A stretch of DNA of 64,000 bases. Source: Apiosordaria backusii. Taxonomy: Eukaryota; Ascomycota; Sordariomycetes; Sordariales; Lasiosphaeriaceae. The notes under the pieces were generated by a model. It did not search any database and was not told the DNA's origin. It saw nothing but the letters and a program-made list of their open reading frames with translations. Below, piece by piece: positions 35,834-47,228 of the stretch (positions within the stretch are counted from its first letter, which is position 1; each line of letters opens with the position of its first letter). The position numbers and the translations under genes were made by a program. The stretch lies in the NCBI GenBank assembly GCA_030549205.1, contig JAUKTV010000004.1, forward strand, positions 2,852,001 to 2,916,000. Reading direction: 5' to 3'.

Positions 35834-36345
35834 AGTAAGCTCCCATCACATGCATCTGTCTTTATATCATGTACTAACGCTCCCTACCACAGTGACTCGC
35901 TCTCACAAGTTCAATGACAAGGACCACAGCATGATGGTTCCTGTCACCGGCCATCCCCAGCAACCAGTACCCAAGTTTTTTGGCAAGCACGGCTTTGCTG
36001 ATGTCGACCCCAAGAAGACCAAAAAGAACGGAGGTGGTAAGGGCAATTGGTGTGTCCCATCTCTCATCACCTTACATAACAATTACATCTCACTAACGAC
36101 GCTTCTCTACCAGGGGCTCTGTCGGTTTAGAAGTCGAAGACGAAGCGTTCAACTTTGTCCACACCCGCCGCCGCTCCAACAGCAGCAGCGTCTCCAGCCA
36201 TCCCGAGCACTTCAAGACCAAGTTCGAGATCAACGAGCCTGAGCCTGTGTTTGAGGAGAACCTCCACGGCGCCGAGGAGGAGGAAGAGGAGAAGGACAGC
36301 AGTCAGTCCAGCGCCACCAGTATGGACGAGCGCAAGGACATGTAA
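35834..36345 (+). CDS. STF2/TMA10-like small protein, start codon split by an intron
   Basis: Small hydrophilic protein resembling the yeast STF2/TMA10 group, associated with ATP-synthase inhibitor stabilisation, ribosomes and desiccation tolerance. The ATG appears to be made by splicing: A at 35834, intron 35835-35892 (GTAAGC...CACAG), then TG at 35893, giving MTRSHKFNDKDHS. A second intron, 36050-36113, splits the Trp of KGNWGSVG. Three exons give 129 residues. Family marks are KFFGKHGFADVDPKKTKKNG, KGNWG, FNFVHTRRRSNSSS and EPEPVFEEN. The tail is acidic and Ser-rich. No ATG upstream of the split one gives a protein that looks like the family. A donor-like GT overlaps the stop (ATGTAAGA), so a slightly different C-terminus is possible. 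Confidence 0.75.
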
Positions 36346-36783
36346 GATCATCACAACAGGGGGAGCTTTCATAACAACGTGAGGAAAGTCACCTGCATTA
36401 TGTGCGCGGGAACCCATGCTTCTTTTCAACATGGCGGAAGGTTCGTTGATACCCTATAGAGGTCTGACAAGATGATCTGGCGGGGAGAATGCTGCCTTCT
36501 ATCTGGCTACCACACTTTTTCTCTTTTTTCCAATGAAGGCGACTGGCAGAGTCGCGCTGTACTAGTATTTATTTATTCAATTCATCTCTCGAGTCTTTTA
36601 GACTTGCATTTCAAAGTATTGTAGCTGTTGATTGTGGATGACGCTGTGATATGCTGGGAGAGTAAGCCCCCTTTTCAGACGGACCCACTTTGGCTTATAC
36701 AACTTGGACAACGGCTGGCACATTAACTTCACGTCATCATGTAGACTTCGTCGTCCCCAAAATCTCGCTACATGACAGTAAAT
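36346..36783. other. Convergent 3' region
   Basis: 0.44 kb of 3' flank between convergent genes, AT-rich around 36560-36640. I see no gene. Confidence 0.6.
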
Positions 36784-38485
36784 CTAGTAGACATGTATCT
36801 TCCTCATCATAACCCTAGTCCTCTTGAGGGTCATCTCTTCATCTCTAGGCCCTTCCTCCTCTGTTTTTGGCGAAGGTTTCAAGGCCTTCCCTATGGGCTC
36901 CTCATCAAAATGCATGCCCCTGTAATCCGTGACTGTTCTCCCCAGCTGCGCAGCAACATTTGCAGCCGGCTTGGGAGGCTTCCCGTTCACTGTCATTTTT
37001 CCTATCCTCAGCAGCCCCTTTCCGCCGCGGATGGGATCCCGGAGGTAGATTGCCCCTGATTCTGGGTCGGGGAAGTAGGCTGTTTGGAGGGAGAGGCGCC
37101 ATTCCTTCTGTTTCTTTTTCTCCCCCTCTGTTGGTGTAGATGATATCGTGTTGGTGATGGCATCGGTTATGGGATCCCCCTTTGCAACGGCAGAGAATTG
37201 ATTGTAGAGGTCCGAAGGCTCTGGCTGGGGCGGGTAGTATTCCGGCGGTTGTTCATTCAGCTCGCCGATCTGAAGCCATTCCAGGATGAGGATTTGCTCC
37301 TCTGCCCAGGGGTCTTCTTTGCACTTGTCCAGAGCGGATTGGATCTGGGATGAGATGGCCGGGGGTAAATCAGGGGAGGAGGGGTTGGGTATGAAGGAGA
37401 TGTCGTCGCAGACTACGCGTTTGTTTTGCTCTTGTCTCGGGGTGCGGACGACTAATTTCGACCAGAGGGGCCCGAGGATGTGGGATTGGTGGGCGATTTC
37501 TTGGAGGTGGTTTTCTGATGGGAGGCCGGTGGATAGAGTTGAAATGGAAGGGGTCAGCCAGGGGATTTGACGGGCTGAGGTTTGGATTTTGGGGGCGTGC
37601 CGGATGGGATAGGGGGGTTTCCAGGAGACGTCTTGATGAAGAGGGAGGTGGAGGCCGGATTCGAGTACGGAGACGAGCATGGAGGCACCGAGGGGGGCGA
37701 GGAGAGAAGTGAGGTCGGCAGGGGTGGAGTTTGGTGGGATGGGGATGCCGGGGAGGGGGGTTTGGGAGAGGACGGTGCCTGTGTCGAAGGAGTCTGGGGA
37801 GAGGGTTTGGATGGAGACGCCGGTGTGGGTGTAGCGATTTAGGAGGGCGTAGTGGAGGGGGGCGGGCCCGCGGAGACTAGGGGTCATTAATAGGGGCTGT
37901 AAAAGGGGTGATAGGTTAGGGCCACGCACTCAGGGAGGAGAGAGGGATGGACATTGAGACCACCGTATTCTGCTTGATTGAGAAGACGAGGTGGTACGAA
38001 ACGGCCGAAGGATACGGCGACGATTAGGTTGATATATTGTTTCATCTAGATAAGGGAGATAGGGGTTAACTCTGATGTGTAATACGAGCCACACGGGGCT
38101 ACTTACAAACCAGGAAGTGAATGTGTCCTTTGGCAATGTTATCAGTGGAAGATCGAGCTCCCGAGCTACTGATGCTACCGGAACTAAGATTATGTCAGAG
38201 GAGTGAAGACTACTCGAACATATCATGACCAAACATACCTTCAGTCACTTGCTTCAACCCCCTTCCCGTTGGCTTGGATGGCCGGATCAGCACATCGATC
38301 GATTCGATGAGACCTGAATCTTCTTTATGCTTCTTATGTAATGCCTTTAGTGAGTGACAGCTAAACTCATCTGAGCCGCAAAATAGGATCCGCAATGGGT
38401 TGCCACGTTGAGTGCTGTATGTTGCGAAGCTCGGTGGTCTCATGATGGACCGTCGAAGCGGCCGTGTAGCTGCCAACCACAGCAT
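36784..38485 (-). CDS. FMT1: Methionyl-tRNA formyltransferase, mitochondrial
   Basis: Transfers a formyl group from 10-formyl-tetrahydrofolate to initiator Met-tRNA in mitochondria. Four exons (minus): 38485-38239, 38183-38107, 38045-37930 and 37876-36784; all junctions are in phase, giving 510 residues. The N-terminus (MLWLAATRPLRRSIMRPPSF) is Arg-rich and amphipathic, a likely matrix-targeting sequence. Catalytic-domain motifs are LRILFCGSDEFS, NLIVAVSFGRFVPP, and the active-site loop G-L-N-V-H-P-S-L-L-P, whose Asn and His match Asn106 and His108 of the E. coli enzyme. After exon joining comes DLRGPAPLHYAL, then SFDTGTVL, whose Asp matches Asp144. The C-terminal half is longer than in bacteria and acid/Pro-rich. 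PAC1 lies divergently, 336 bases upstream. Confidence 0.93.
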
Positions 38486-38821
38486 GGTGGCAGTTTCCGC
38501 TGTATGGCTTTGAGGTATCTCAAATTGAAGTGACAAAATAGTGTTCAATTGGTGGCAGTTCTTTGAGCAAGAAGTTAGAGCTGTACTGAATGGTAAGTCG
38601 GGAGTGAAAGATGAAGCTTCAAGTGAGAGAACAAAAATAAGTGGGTCACGAACCTTGAGAGCTATGGCCCCTGCAAACCGGAACCCTGCAGATCCACCCT
38701 TGGCATTCCACCCCCTGGAGCTTCCTTGTGACCAGGCCAAAGATACGGTCAACCATCACCACTTCAAAATCGCCCGCCATGTTTGTTTCTTGTCCCTTTG
38801 TACCTCCTTATAACTATCATT
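38486..38821. promoter_or_regulatory. Shared divergent promoter region FMT1 / PAC1
   Basis: 336 bases separate the two start codons, so both core promoters must sit here. I could not identify a defined site with confidence. Confidence 0.5.
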
Positions 38822-40346
38822 ATGGCGGCCCAGAGCTTTCTGACGGACCGACAGGCTGAAGAGCTGTGCGTTTGCCCTATCTAACCTCCCATCTTCAACC
38901 CCAATACCCATGACATATGCTAACCAAAGCAAGCAGACACAAATCCATCATCGCCTACCTCACCTCCCTCAATCTCACCACCACAGCCAGCACCCTCCGC
39001 GCCGAGCTCAACCTCCCCGAGGACGTCTTTGACCCCGCCAAAGCAAAACAGTACGAAGGCCTCCTCGAGAAGAAATGGACTAGCGTCATCCGCCTCCAGA
39101 AAAAAGTCCTGGACCTCCAAGCAGAAAACGCCCACCTGAAAAACGAGATTGAAAACGCCGGGCCGCTGGCGCTGTCCAGAAAAAACCAAGACCCGGCCAA
39201 TTGGCTCCCGAAAGCCCCTCCCAGGTACACCCTCGAGGGCCACCGCCTGCCCATCACCGCTGTGGCCTTCCACCCGGTTTTCAGCTCTTTGGCGTCAGCA
39301 TCGGAGGATTACACGATCAAAATATGGGATTGGAAGCTCGGCGAGCTAGAGCGGACGGTAAAAGGGCATACCAAGGCGGTGTTGGATGTTGATTTTGGGG
39401 GGCCCCGGGGGAATACGCTGTTGGCGAGTTGCAGCTCGGATATGAGCATCAAGCTTTGGGATCCGGCGGATCAATACAAGAATATTCGGACGCTACACGG
39501 GCACGATCATATTGTTAGCTCGGTGAGGTTTATTCCTGCTAACAGCACCACGGGAGCTGGTGGGAATCTGCTAGTGAGCGCTAGCAAGGATAATACGTTG
39601 AAGCTGTGGGATGTGACGACGGGATATTGTGTGAAAACAATCGAGGGGCATAATGACTGGCCTAGGGCGGTGGCTCCGTCGGCAGATGGGAGGTGGTTGC
39701 TGAGCACGGGGAGTGATAAGGCGGCGAGGTTGTGGGATATTGGCGGGAGGGAGCCGGAGTGTAGGGTTGTTATGTTTGGGCATGAGAATTTCAACGTATG
39801 TTTTCCCCACTCTTGTTCTCAAAACGACATGCTGATTTGTATGGCTAGCTATGCTGCGCCTTTGCGCCCCCATCATCCTACCCCTATTTAGCTCGGCTTG
39901 CCGGACATGAGAAGGTGCCCCCAGCAAACAGCTCAGCCGAGTTCATGGCGACTGGTTCGCGGGACAAGCAAATACGGTTGTGGGACAAGAGGGGACAGTG
40001 CCTTAAAGTTCTGGAAGGTCACGACAACTGGGTGCGAGGTCTTGTCTTTCACCCGGCAGGCAAGTTCCTGATCTCGGTAGCAGACGACAGGACGATGCGG
40101 TGCTGGGATTTGAGTCAAGAGGGGAAATGTGTGCAGACCGTCTCCGGAATTTTTGACGGGTTTGTCAGTTGTGTGAGATGGGCGCCCGGGGTGATTAAGG
40201 ATGGACCTGCCAATGGCGATGCTGGTGATGGTACACCAAGAAAGAAAGTTGCGGCGGATGTGAATGGAGCGGCGCAAATGCGATGTGTAGTTGCTACAGG
40301 GAGCGTGGATGGGACGGAAGGGAAGATAAGGATATTCGCCAATTGA
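38822..40346 (+). CDS. PAC1: Nuclear distribution protein PAC1 (LIS1 homologue)
   Basis: Dynein regulator that binds NudE-type proteins and the dynein motor; needed for nuclear migration along microtubules in hyphae. Three exons: 38822-38865, 38937-39795 and 39849-40346; total 466 residues. The first exon is only 44 bases (MAAQSFLTDRQAEE) and begins the LisH dimerisation motif, completed by LHKSIIAYLTSL. A coiled coil follows (VIRLQKKVLDLQAENAHLKNE), then seven WD40 repeats with the usual GH...WD pattern (for example EDYTIKIWDWKLGELE and RDKQIRLWDKRGQCLKVL). All repeats are in frame and the length is normal for the family. The last repeat contains a 25-residue acidic/Lys insertion, common in fungal PAC1. 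Confidence 0.95.
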
Positions 40347-40499
40347 GTCTTCTTGGATAATGAAGGATGGTGAAAGAACAGCATAGACAGGCATCAGGCA
40401 GCATGAGCATCACTCGGATTCAGGATATGGGGAGCAGATTATAGGCAAAAATGCTACCTTAAGTACGCTCTAGAAGCGTAATGTTAATGTTTAGAATTA

Positions 40500-41971
40500 T
40501 TACTGCTCTTCCTCTTTTATTTGTTGTTCCACCACTTGTTCTTGTACTACTACTTGTTCTCTTCGCGGTTGGGGTTCTGACTGTTCTGGTAGTTGTGGTT
40601 GCGGTGCGTCTTTGACAACCTGCCACCGATATGCAACTGCCCACCTCCCCAGCCCATCACCTAGCTCAATGTCCCAAGCAGGTGGTACAACTGCCACTAC
40701 CGCCCCACTACCGAGACGTTCATGTCCGTTTATTTTGTCCGTTCTACCTCGATCTAGTCCGTGCTTGCCGTTTTCCAGCGAATCTATCCTCCCATCCCCA
40801 GCCAAAACAGCCTGCATGCCTGCCGTGCCCGGCGCTGCGTTGGTCAAGGCTGCACTGATAAGGCTCAAACCATTCCCTCCTTTTCTCACATCCTCAACAG
40901 TCAGCCGCACTGCCCCTGGTGGTATTGGTGGTGCGGCGTCATCCTCTTGCTTGGCGCCTGTATCTGCTCGTTCCGATGACCCTTTAACCTCGATGAGCCA
41001 GTTTTGCAGCTCGGCGGCAAGCCCGTTGGAGAGGTATTGGCCTTGGCCTTGGCGGTTCCGGCCTCGGCCTCGGCGAGGTTTTGGTGGGGAGAAAAGATCG
41101 GGGTTGAGGTTCTGGATTGAGAATTTCTTCGAGTCGGAAGTAGGTGAGGTAGATGGGGGAGGTGATGGGGGTTGCAGGAAGCGAGGTGCTGGGTTGAATA
41201 TTTCTTTCCTGGCTGGTTTGTTGTCTATGTCCGGTGGCGGTTTCACGTCGGAGTCAGATTCGGCGTCGGATTTTATGTTGAAAGGGGAAGAGTGAGGTAT
41301 TGGGGGGTCATCGTCATCATCAGAGTAGACGGTAATGATGTGATCGAGTTCCGGGTCGCCGTTTGGTGGGATCTCGTTTTCTGAGTCTGAGTCGATCGGG
41401 AAGGCAGAGCTGGGAATCCATTCTTCCTTTGGTTCTATGTCTGGCTCTGATGTAGCAATGGATATTCGCCTCCTCTTCGGTAAGGGGCCAGGGTCAAATT
41501 CCTCGTCAGGGTCCTCAAGCGCTGGGAGGGAAGACTGTGGGACAAGAGACGAGTCGATGTCAATTGGTTCTGGTAACAAGTCTCGCGCAGCAATCGGGGT
41601 TGATGGTGATAAGTCCTCTTCATCATTTCGGTTACGCTCAGGATCCGAAACGGGCGAACTATCCTCTATAAGTAGTTCCTGTGTACCGCGAGCTCTGGAT
41701 GCCTTGGTCTTGAGGGCCAGCGCAGGGGTTGAGTATGGCGCAGCATGACTGAGATTCGACGGCGGTTTTGCGGTAGATGAGAATCTTGGAGTACCATATA
41801 ATCTGTATGGTGTAGCTGAGCTTGACTGATTGGGCGTTTGGCCCTGAGTTTGTTGTGTGCCAGGTCGTTTTGAAAGCAGGAAGCGAGAGGGAGCGGGTGT
41901 CTGATCAGTGTAAGTGAGCGATCCTCTCGTACGGGAAGGAAGATAAGACTTACCACTGGTGGCAGACCCAT
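40500..41971 (-). CDS. Conserved-looking protein of unknown function, disordered N-terminus
   Basis: I do not recognise this protein. The best model has an 18-base first exon (41971-41954, MGLPPV), an intron 41953-41901 (GTAAGT...GATCAG) and one long exon to 40500, giving 472 residues starting MGLPPVTPAPSRFLLSKRP. Residues 1-270 are Ser/Pro/Asp-rich and probably disordered, with acidic runs and one basic patch (PKRRRISIA) that could act as a nuclear signal. The C-terminal 180 residues look folded: ELQNWLIEVKG, LTVEDVRKGGNGLSLI, then WDIELGDGLGRWAVAYRWQVV, a beta-rich pattern. The tail is Gln/Glu-rich. The gene is divergent from the next one (531 bases between starts), suggesting a shared promoter. 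Confidence 0.65.
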
Positions 41972-42502
41972 CTGGTTAATCAGTACAGAATGAGCAAGTC
42001 ATGTACCACAGTGCTTACAAGGCAAATATTTGACAGGTCAGATCATTCATCATTAAAGTTGTATGTTTGAAAAAGTCTGACAGGCAGCACTGAAGTTGAG
42101 TTCATGAATGAGTGGCCCCAGGCGGTCATCAAGCCATCCCCTAACCCTGTGTCGTCAGCGCTTGGTAAGTGCCTACGGTGGGAAAGATGCTAACTAGTTT
42201 CAATTCAATTGCGTGCACGAAATGCCAAGCTCATGAAATTACACTTCTCCTGAAAATTACAACGGCTGGCCCGAGCTTCCGGTTCGGATCAAAAGCACTT
42301 TAACAGCAGCCCTGGCTCCACTCCGCGTCGTGTTAGCTCGGCGCGTCCAGGTCGTCGCGTCAACTCTTGAGGGCCGCCTTCAACTGCCTGGACTCCCCCC
42401 CACCAACTCTTTGTCCACATCCATATCCGTAGATTGACGACAACCACACCGCCGATATTTGCCACTCCACCGCCATAACTACGCGGAGTACTCTTCAACT
42501 GA
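41972..42502. promoter_or_regulatory. Divergent intergenic region between two uncharacterised genes
   Basis: 531 bases holding both promoters. GC-rich near the right gene; I see no clear TATA box. Confidence 0.45.
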
Positions 42503-43435
42503 ATGAACAATAATAGCACTCCCCAGCGAAAAAAGCCAGCAACAGCCAAAATGTTCGCTGTGGTAGACCCGGCCGTAAACAGCGGCTTCCAAAGTTTTGG
42601 GGGAAGCAATCAGCATAACAGCTTTCTCTTTACAAGTCCCCACAAGCCAACAAGATCATCACCTCTCTCTTATGCCCCCATGAGGATACGATCACCGCCA
42701 ACACCATCAGACGATTCCCACGACGGCATGCTTTCGTCCCCCATTGGGCCCTCCTCGTCAGATTCATCCCATCTTCGCATGAGCCAGTCATCACCCATAC
42801 GACCCTCGTTTGAAACGAACGAGAATTATGGTTCTCATCCGAAGTTCAAGTTTGCCAATCGAAATCCAGCAAAGAACAGCAATCCTCTTCTCAAGAAGCG
42901 GCAAGATGCCCAGGACTCTAGACGGAAACTCTTTCTTAACAATGTGCGGCAGAGGCAGGAGGACAGGAAGTTTCAGCAACGAGGTGGGCAGGATGAGGTT
43001 CGTTGCTCTCTCCTCCTTTGATGCTTTCCGTGTCCCAACTGACACACCGTGTAATAGATCGCCAGATTAGAATTCAACCGTCTACAAAACGAACGTCTCG
43101 CCTACCTTGACCGCGAAAGAGCCAAGAACCCTTACGCTCTTTGGGAACAAGAGCTTGAGGAGGAGCATCGAAACTTACAATCACGGCAACAGCAACAACA
43201 ATATCAGCAACAAAGTCCAGATGAAATGATGTTGGATGCTCTAGAAGAAGCCGAGATGGCCGAGATTGCGCAGGCGGAGGCGCTGTTCATTGAGGATCAA
43301 AGATCCCCAAAACACAACACAGATGAGTTCTTCGACGACGAAGAGGATTGGGATGAGCTGTTCATGGAGGTGATTGAGTCCTCGCGACAAGGGCAAGGGC
43401 AACAAGGGAACGGAGAGGATGTAGAGATGTCTTGA
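42503..43435 (+). CDS. Charged coiled-coil protein, unknown function
   Basis: Two exons (42503-42997 and 43058-43435; intron GTTCGT...AATAG) encode 290 residues from MNNNSTPQRKKPATAKMF. The N-terminal 130 residues are Ser/Pro-rich. A basic helical segment (LLKKRQDAQDSRRKLFLNN) leads into a long charged helix across the intron (QDEIARLEFNRLQNERLAYL). NPYALWEQELEEEH looks like a conserved core motif. The C-terminus is strongly acidic (FFDDEEDWDELFMEV). The arrangement suggests a nuclear scaffold or complex subunit, but I do not recognise a family. The intact frame across the intron and the codon pattern support a real gene. Confidence 0.68.
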
Positions 43436-44031
43436 CTGTAAATTTCAACGCTGTTTGGATTCGAGGGACTGTATTTGGCGTCATTTCATGGGAGAGCTTT
43501 TCTGTACCTGGCTTATAAGAGAAGGATATACCCGAGAAAGGGTAAGGGAAAGTGTTAAAGCGAGCGAGAACACCACACCTCGGTAGCGTCATCCTGTGGG
43601 CGCATGGTAGATACTCGGCATAAAGGCGTCAGGTTGGTAGGATTTGTAGATCATTTCCGTGCATTGAAAAACGACGTCAACTTTTAGGTAAGCTGACCTA
43701 GTTGTATAATGCAAAATTAATACCGATGTATGATTCAAAGTATGAAGAAGACATCAAAATGTTGGTCGAGATCACGACAATCACAAGTGTCGGAAATATG
43801 GCCCGTGCGCTCCATTGAGTTCAGGTTCAAAATGTGGGGAACCGGGAACCGGGACCCGGCCGAGCAGTTGAGGAGGCACTGGGCCGCTCCGGTGTGTCAC
43901 ATGTCAATGAGCCGAGGGCCTTGCATCTCTAGACAGCTCGACTTCCTCAACGCAGCGACTACATCCAGGTAGTACCTAGTATAAGGCGCAGCGCAAGTAC
44001 CCTACATATATAGGCGGCCAACTGTTTGGAG
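43436..44031. other. Spacer between the coiled-coil gene and PEX19
   Basis: 0.6 kb of 3' flank plus the PEX19 promoter. A TATATA element at about 44006 lies roughly 25 bases before the PEX19 start, probably too close to be the TATA box. I see no gene. Confidence 0.5.
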
Positions 44032-45255
44032 ATGTCCGAACAAGAGACCAGCAGCACCAGCGATGTCGGTGCGGCACCTGCTGCTGCTGTCAAACCAGAT
44101 GCGACTCTCCCCACCGCCACCACCACCACATCAACTCCGGCCGCAACCATCACCACCCCACCTCAAGATGAGAAGAAGGCGGTGACGGTGGAAGATGTTG
44201 CTGACGATGAGGATGTACCTGATCCGGATGAAGACGATCTCGATGACCTAGATGGTAGGTCTCATAATCTCTCACTTTCACGACTTTCCTTCACTAACAA
44301 CTCATGGTTAGACATGCTGGAGGAATTCAACGCAGTAAAACTCGACCCCAAGAAACCATCAGCAGCCGCCCCAACTCTAGGACCAGAGCGACCCCCAGCA
44401 GCAGCAACCGGTGAAGATCTCCCCCTAGACGAAGATGAATTCGCCCGCCAGCTCCAAGCCGGCATGGCGGACCTCCTAGGGGATATTGAAAACTCGCCCG
44501 AAATGCAAGCGCAGTTCGAGTCCATTTTTAAAGAACTCGGCGCCGCTGCGTCCGCAACTTCTCCAGATCCCAAATCACCCCCATCCGCATCAGCCCCAAC
44601 TCCCCCTGTTATCCCCATTCCCCCTAACATGCCATCCAGTGCTGCTCCCCCCCATCTAGTGCGGAGGCGTCCTTCCAGGAAACCATCCGCCGGACTATGG
44701 AGCGTATGCAAACTTCCGGGGAGCAGGCAACTGCCGCTGCGGCGGCGGAGGGGAGTGATGATTTCCTGGCGGAGCTGTTGAAGCAAATGCAGGCCGGTGG
44801 TGGGGATGCGGGTGGTGTAGAGGGGAGCGAGGAGGAGTTTAGCAAGATGCTGCTGGGGATGATGGAGCAGCTGACAAACAAGGAGATTTTGTACGAGCCG
44901 ATGAGAGAGCTGCATGACAAGTTCCCCGGGTGGCTGGAGAAAAATAGGGCGACGACGTCGGCGGAGGATCTGAAGAGGTATGAGGAGCAGCAGGCGCTGG
45001 TGGCGGAGATTGTGGGGAAATTTGAGGAGGAGGGGTATAGTGATGAGAAGGCGGCGGATAGGGAGTATATTGTTGATCGGATGCAGAAGGTATGTTGATC
45101 AGTCGGGGGTGTGTTATTGAGAGAGGGACATGATTTACTGACTCTGATGATGATAGATGCAAGCTTCTGGACAACCACCGGCGGACTTGGTAGGAGATAT
45201 GCCGTCTACTCAGGACGCGCTTGCTATGCCAGATGAGGGCTGCGCTCCTCAGTAG
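44032..45255 (+). CDS. PEX19: Peroxisome biogenesis protein PEX19, one internal frame break
   Basis: Cytosolic receptor and chaperone for peroxisomal membrane proteins; docks on PEX3. Exons 44032-44254, 44312-45089 and 45157-45255. The acidic N-terminus (DVPDPDEDDLDDLDDMLEEF) matches the PEX3-binding region. The core helices read FARQLQAGMADLL, then in a second frame SFQETIRRTMERMQ, DDFLAELLKQMQ and EILYEPMRELHDKFPGWLE. The frames meet at a run of seven C (44647-44653): as written the first frame ends near 44781, while one more C joins them cleanly into 366 residues. The last four residues are C-A-P-Q, a CaaX-type box for farnesylation, as expected of PEX19. With a complete and conserved 3' half, a base-call error is likelier than a true mutation. 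Confidence 0.92.
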
Positions 45256-45890
45256 GGGGAGATGCTGTCATGGTTTATAATTTGTGAAATTTGATAATAC
45301 GAGGAAGCGAAGTCTGCTGTTTTTAGAACGTTGAGCTTGTTAGATAGGTATCCCGCGTTGGACACCCAGCTTTGTTTTACCCTGTCACCGCAACACATCG
45401 GCTGTGCCCAAGTATATAGCGCAGCAATATTTTCATTTTAGGCGATCAGATTTCCAACTATAGCAGTGAGTAATACTTGAATTTTTTTAGTTCACATGTA
45501 TGGTTGTGCCCATAGGAAGGTTGTATATGTATACCCTATATTGGATCCTAGCATTCAGGCCAAGCAAGGGGCAAAATACCACCTCCCTCACTCAGCAACA
45601 TCACACCACGCCTGCATCCCAGATGATACTCGAATTATAAACAGAAAATTTATCCATTTGAATATAAGACGCTTGCAAAATCGCAAACCTCCTATCCTAC
45701 CAGGTAGCCAGTCGATAGCTACTATGCTAATGCGAAACAAAAACTTGTTCTTTTCCCCTTTCCCTGAACGCCCGCTCTTGCTATCTCTCTTTCCTCTTAC
45801 TATATGGAACTTTTATAGTATCCTGACGTCTCTTTTATGGTCCCATGATGCTCATGCAATTGCAAATGCTTCTTCCCAAACAGATTTTGT
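45256..45890. other. Convergent 3' region PEX19 / aminotransferase
   Basis: 0.63 kb, AT-rich, serving as 3' flanks of two convergent genes. I see no gene. Confidence 0.6.
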
Positions 45891-47228
45891 TTACTCCTGC
45901 TCCTGAATGACAACGCCCCAAGGATGCTGCTCGTTGCCGTACATGATATCTCCAACAAAGCCCTTGAGCTTGGCGGTGTACAAGCCAGTCTTGCCCTCTT
46001 TGCCCATGGGGATCTTCACGTCGACGCCGCGGTGGTGGATGTGCGAGACGGGGCAGATGAAGAACTGTTGTCAAAAAAACTCACGTCAGTATACCCGTAA
46101 TTGCCGAAACTGATTTGTGTGTGGTTGCGAAAGGAAAGAACATACCGCAGTACCAGCCGCAAAAGCCTCCACAATCCTTCCTTCCCTATCCGCCTCGAGC
46201 ACCTCGTCAATGGTATACTTCCTCTCCACAACCTCCACCTCACCCGCCAGCCGCTCCCTCGCAAGCTGAACCACACTCCGTCTCGTCACACCGTCCAAAA
46301 TCAGCTTGTCATCCAGCGGTGCCGTCACAAGCTGCAGCTGCCCCTCCTTCGTCCTCCAAACCATGAAAAAGTTACTCGCCCCCGCCTCAGTGCAGTATCC
46401 CTCAGGCCCGTACAGCCACAAGATCTGACCGAAACCTCTACTCCTCGCCTCAGCAGTAGCCAGCAGAGAGGGCCCGTAGTTCGCGCCAACCTTGGCGTAC
46501 CCAAACCCACCAACCCACGCCCGGATCATATCCTCGGGGTTGGTATGCAGCTTCATACCTCCCTCGGGCAGATCCATCCTGGGCATAAAGCTAGCCGTGA
46601 TGAAAAGCAGCGCCTCCTTGGGAGCCTGGACACCAAGTTGGGGCTGTGTACCAATCACCGCGGGGCGGATATACAAGAACGAACCCGCTCTCTCCTTGGG
46701 GAGCCACTTTGGTCCGTCGACGGACATCAGAATCTCAATGAGCTTCTCGAGCTCCTTGGGGTCGAAACCTGGCAGAGAAATGCGGAGGGTCGACATGAGC
46801 ATGCGCTCGGCGTTGCAGTCGGGGCGGAAGAGGCGGAGCTTGCCGTCGTAGCCACGGAAGGCCTTGAGGCCCTCGAAGCACTCGGTGGCGTAGTGGAGGA
46901 CGGAGGCGGTGGGCATGAGGGAGAGGGGGCCGTAGGGCTTGAGTTCGGGGTTGGCCCAGCCCTTGGCGGCGGTCCAGGAGACGGTGATCATATGGTCGGT
47001 GCAGATTGTTTCGTTGCCAGAGTTGGCTTCAGCTTCGGTGGGGACGGTGCGGGCATCGGGGTCGGCGCGGGTGATGACGATCTTGGAGGCGTCGAGAGTG
47101 GGAAGGGAGGAAACAGCATGGCCATTGGTGCCGTTGCTGTGGCCGTTGAGGGCGGTCTCCTCGGCTATTCTGTTGTCGAGGGCGGTGACGGTGAGGTCCT
47201 CCGCGGGGCGCGTCTGAGGGACGGTCAT
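45891..47228 (-). CDS. Branched-chain amino acid aminotransferase
   Basis: PLP enzyme of fold class IV that interconverts Leu, Ile and Val with their 2-oxo acids. Two exons (47228-46146 and 46064-45891) join at GTA|FFICPVSHIHHRG; 418 residues. BCAT signatures are YGPLSLMPTASVLHYATECF, the GYAKVGANYGPSLLA stretch whose Lys should bind PLP, EAGASNFFMVW, and LDGVTRRSVVQLA. The start MTVPQTRPAEDL is followed by about 40 low-complexity residues (NGHSNGTNGH). It lacks the Arg-rich amphipathic helix of a mitochondrial form, so a cytosolic isozyme (Bat2-like) is the better guess. An open frame of about 390 codons on the opposite strand is an antisense shadow. Confidence 0.94.
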
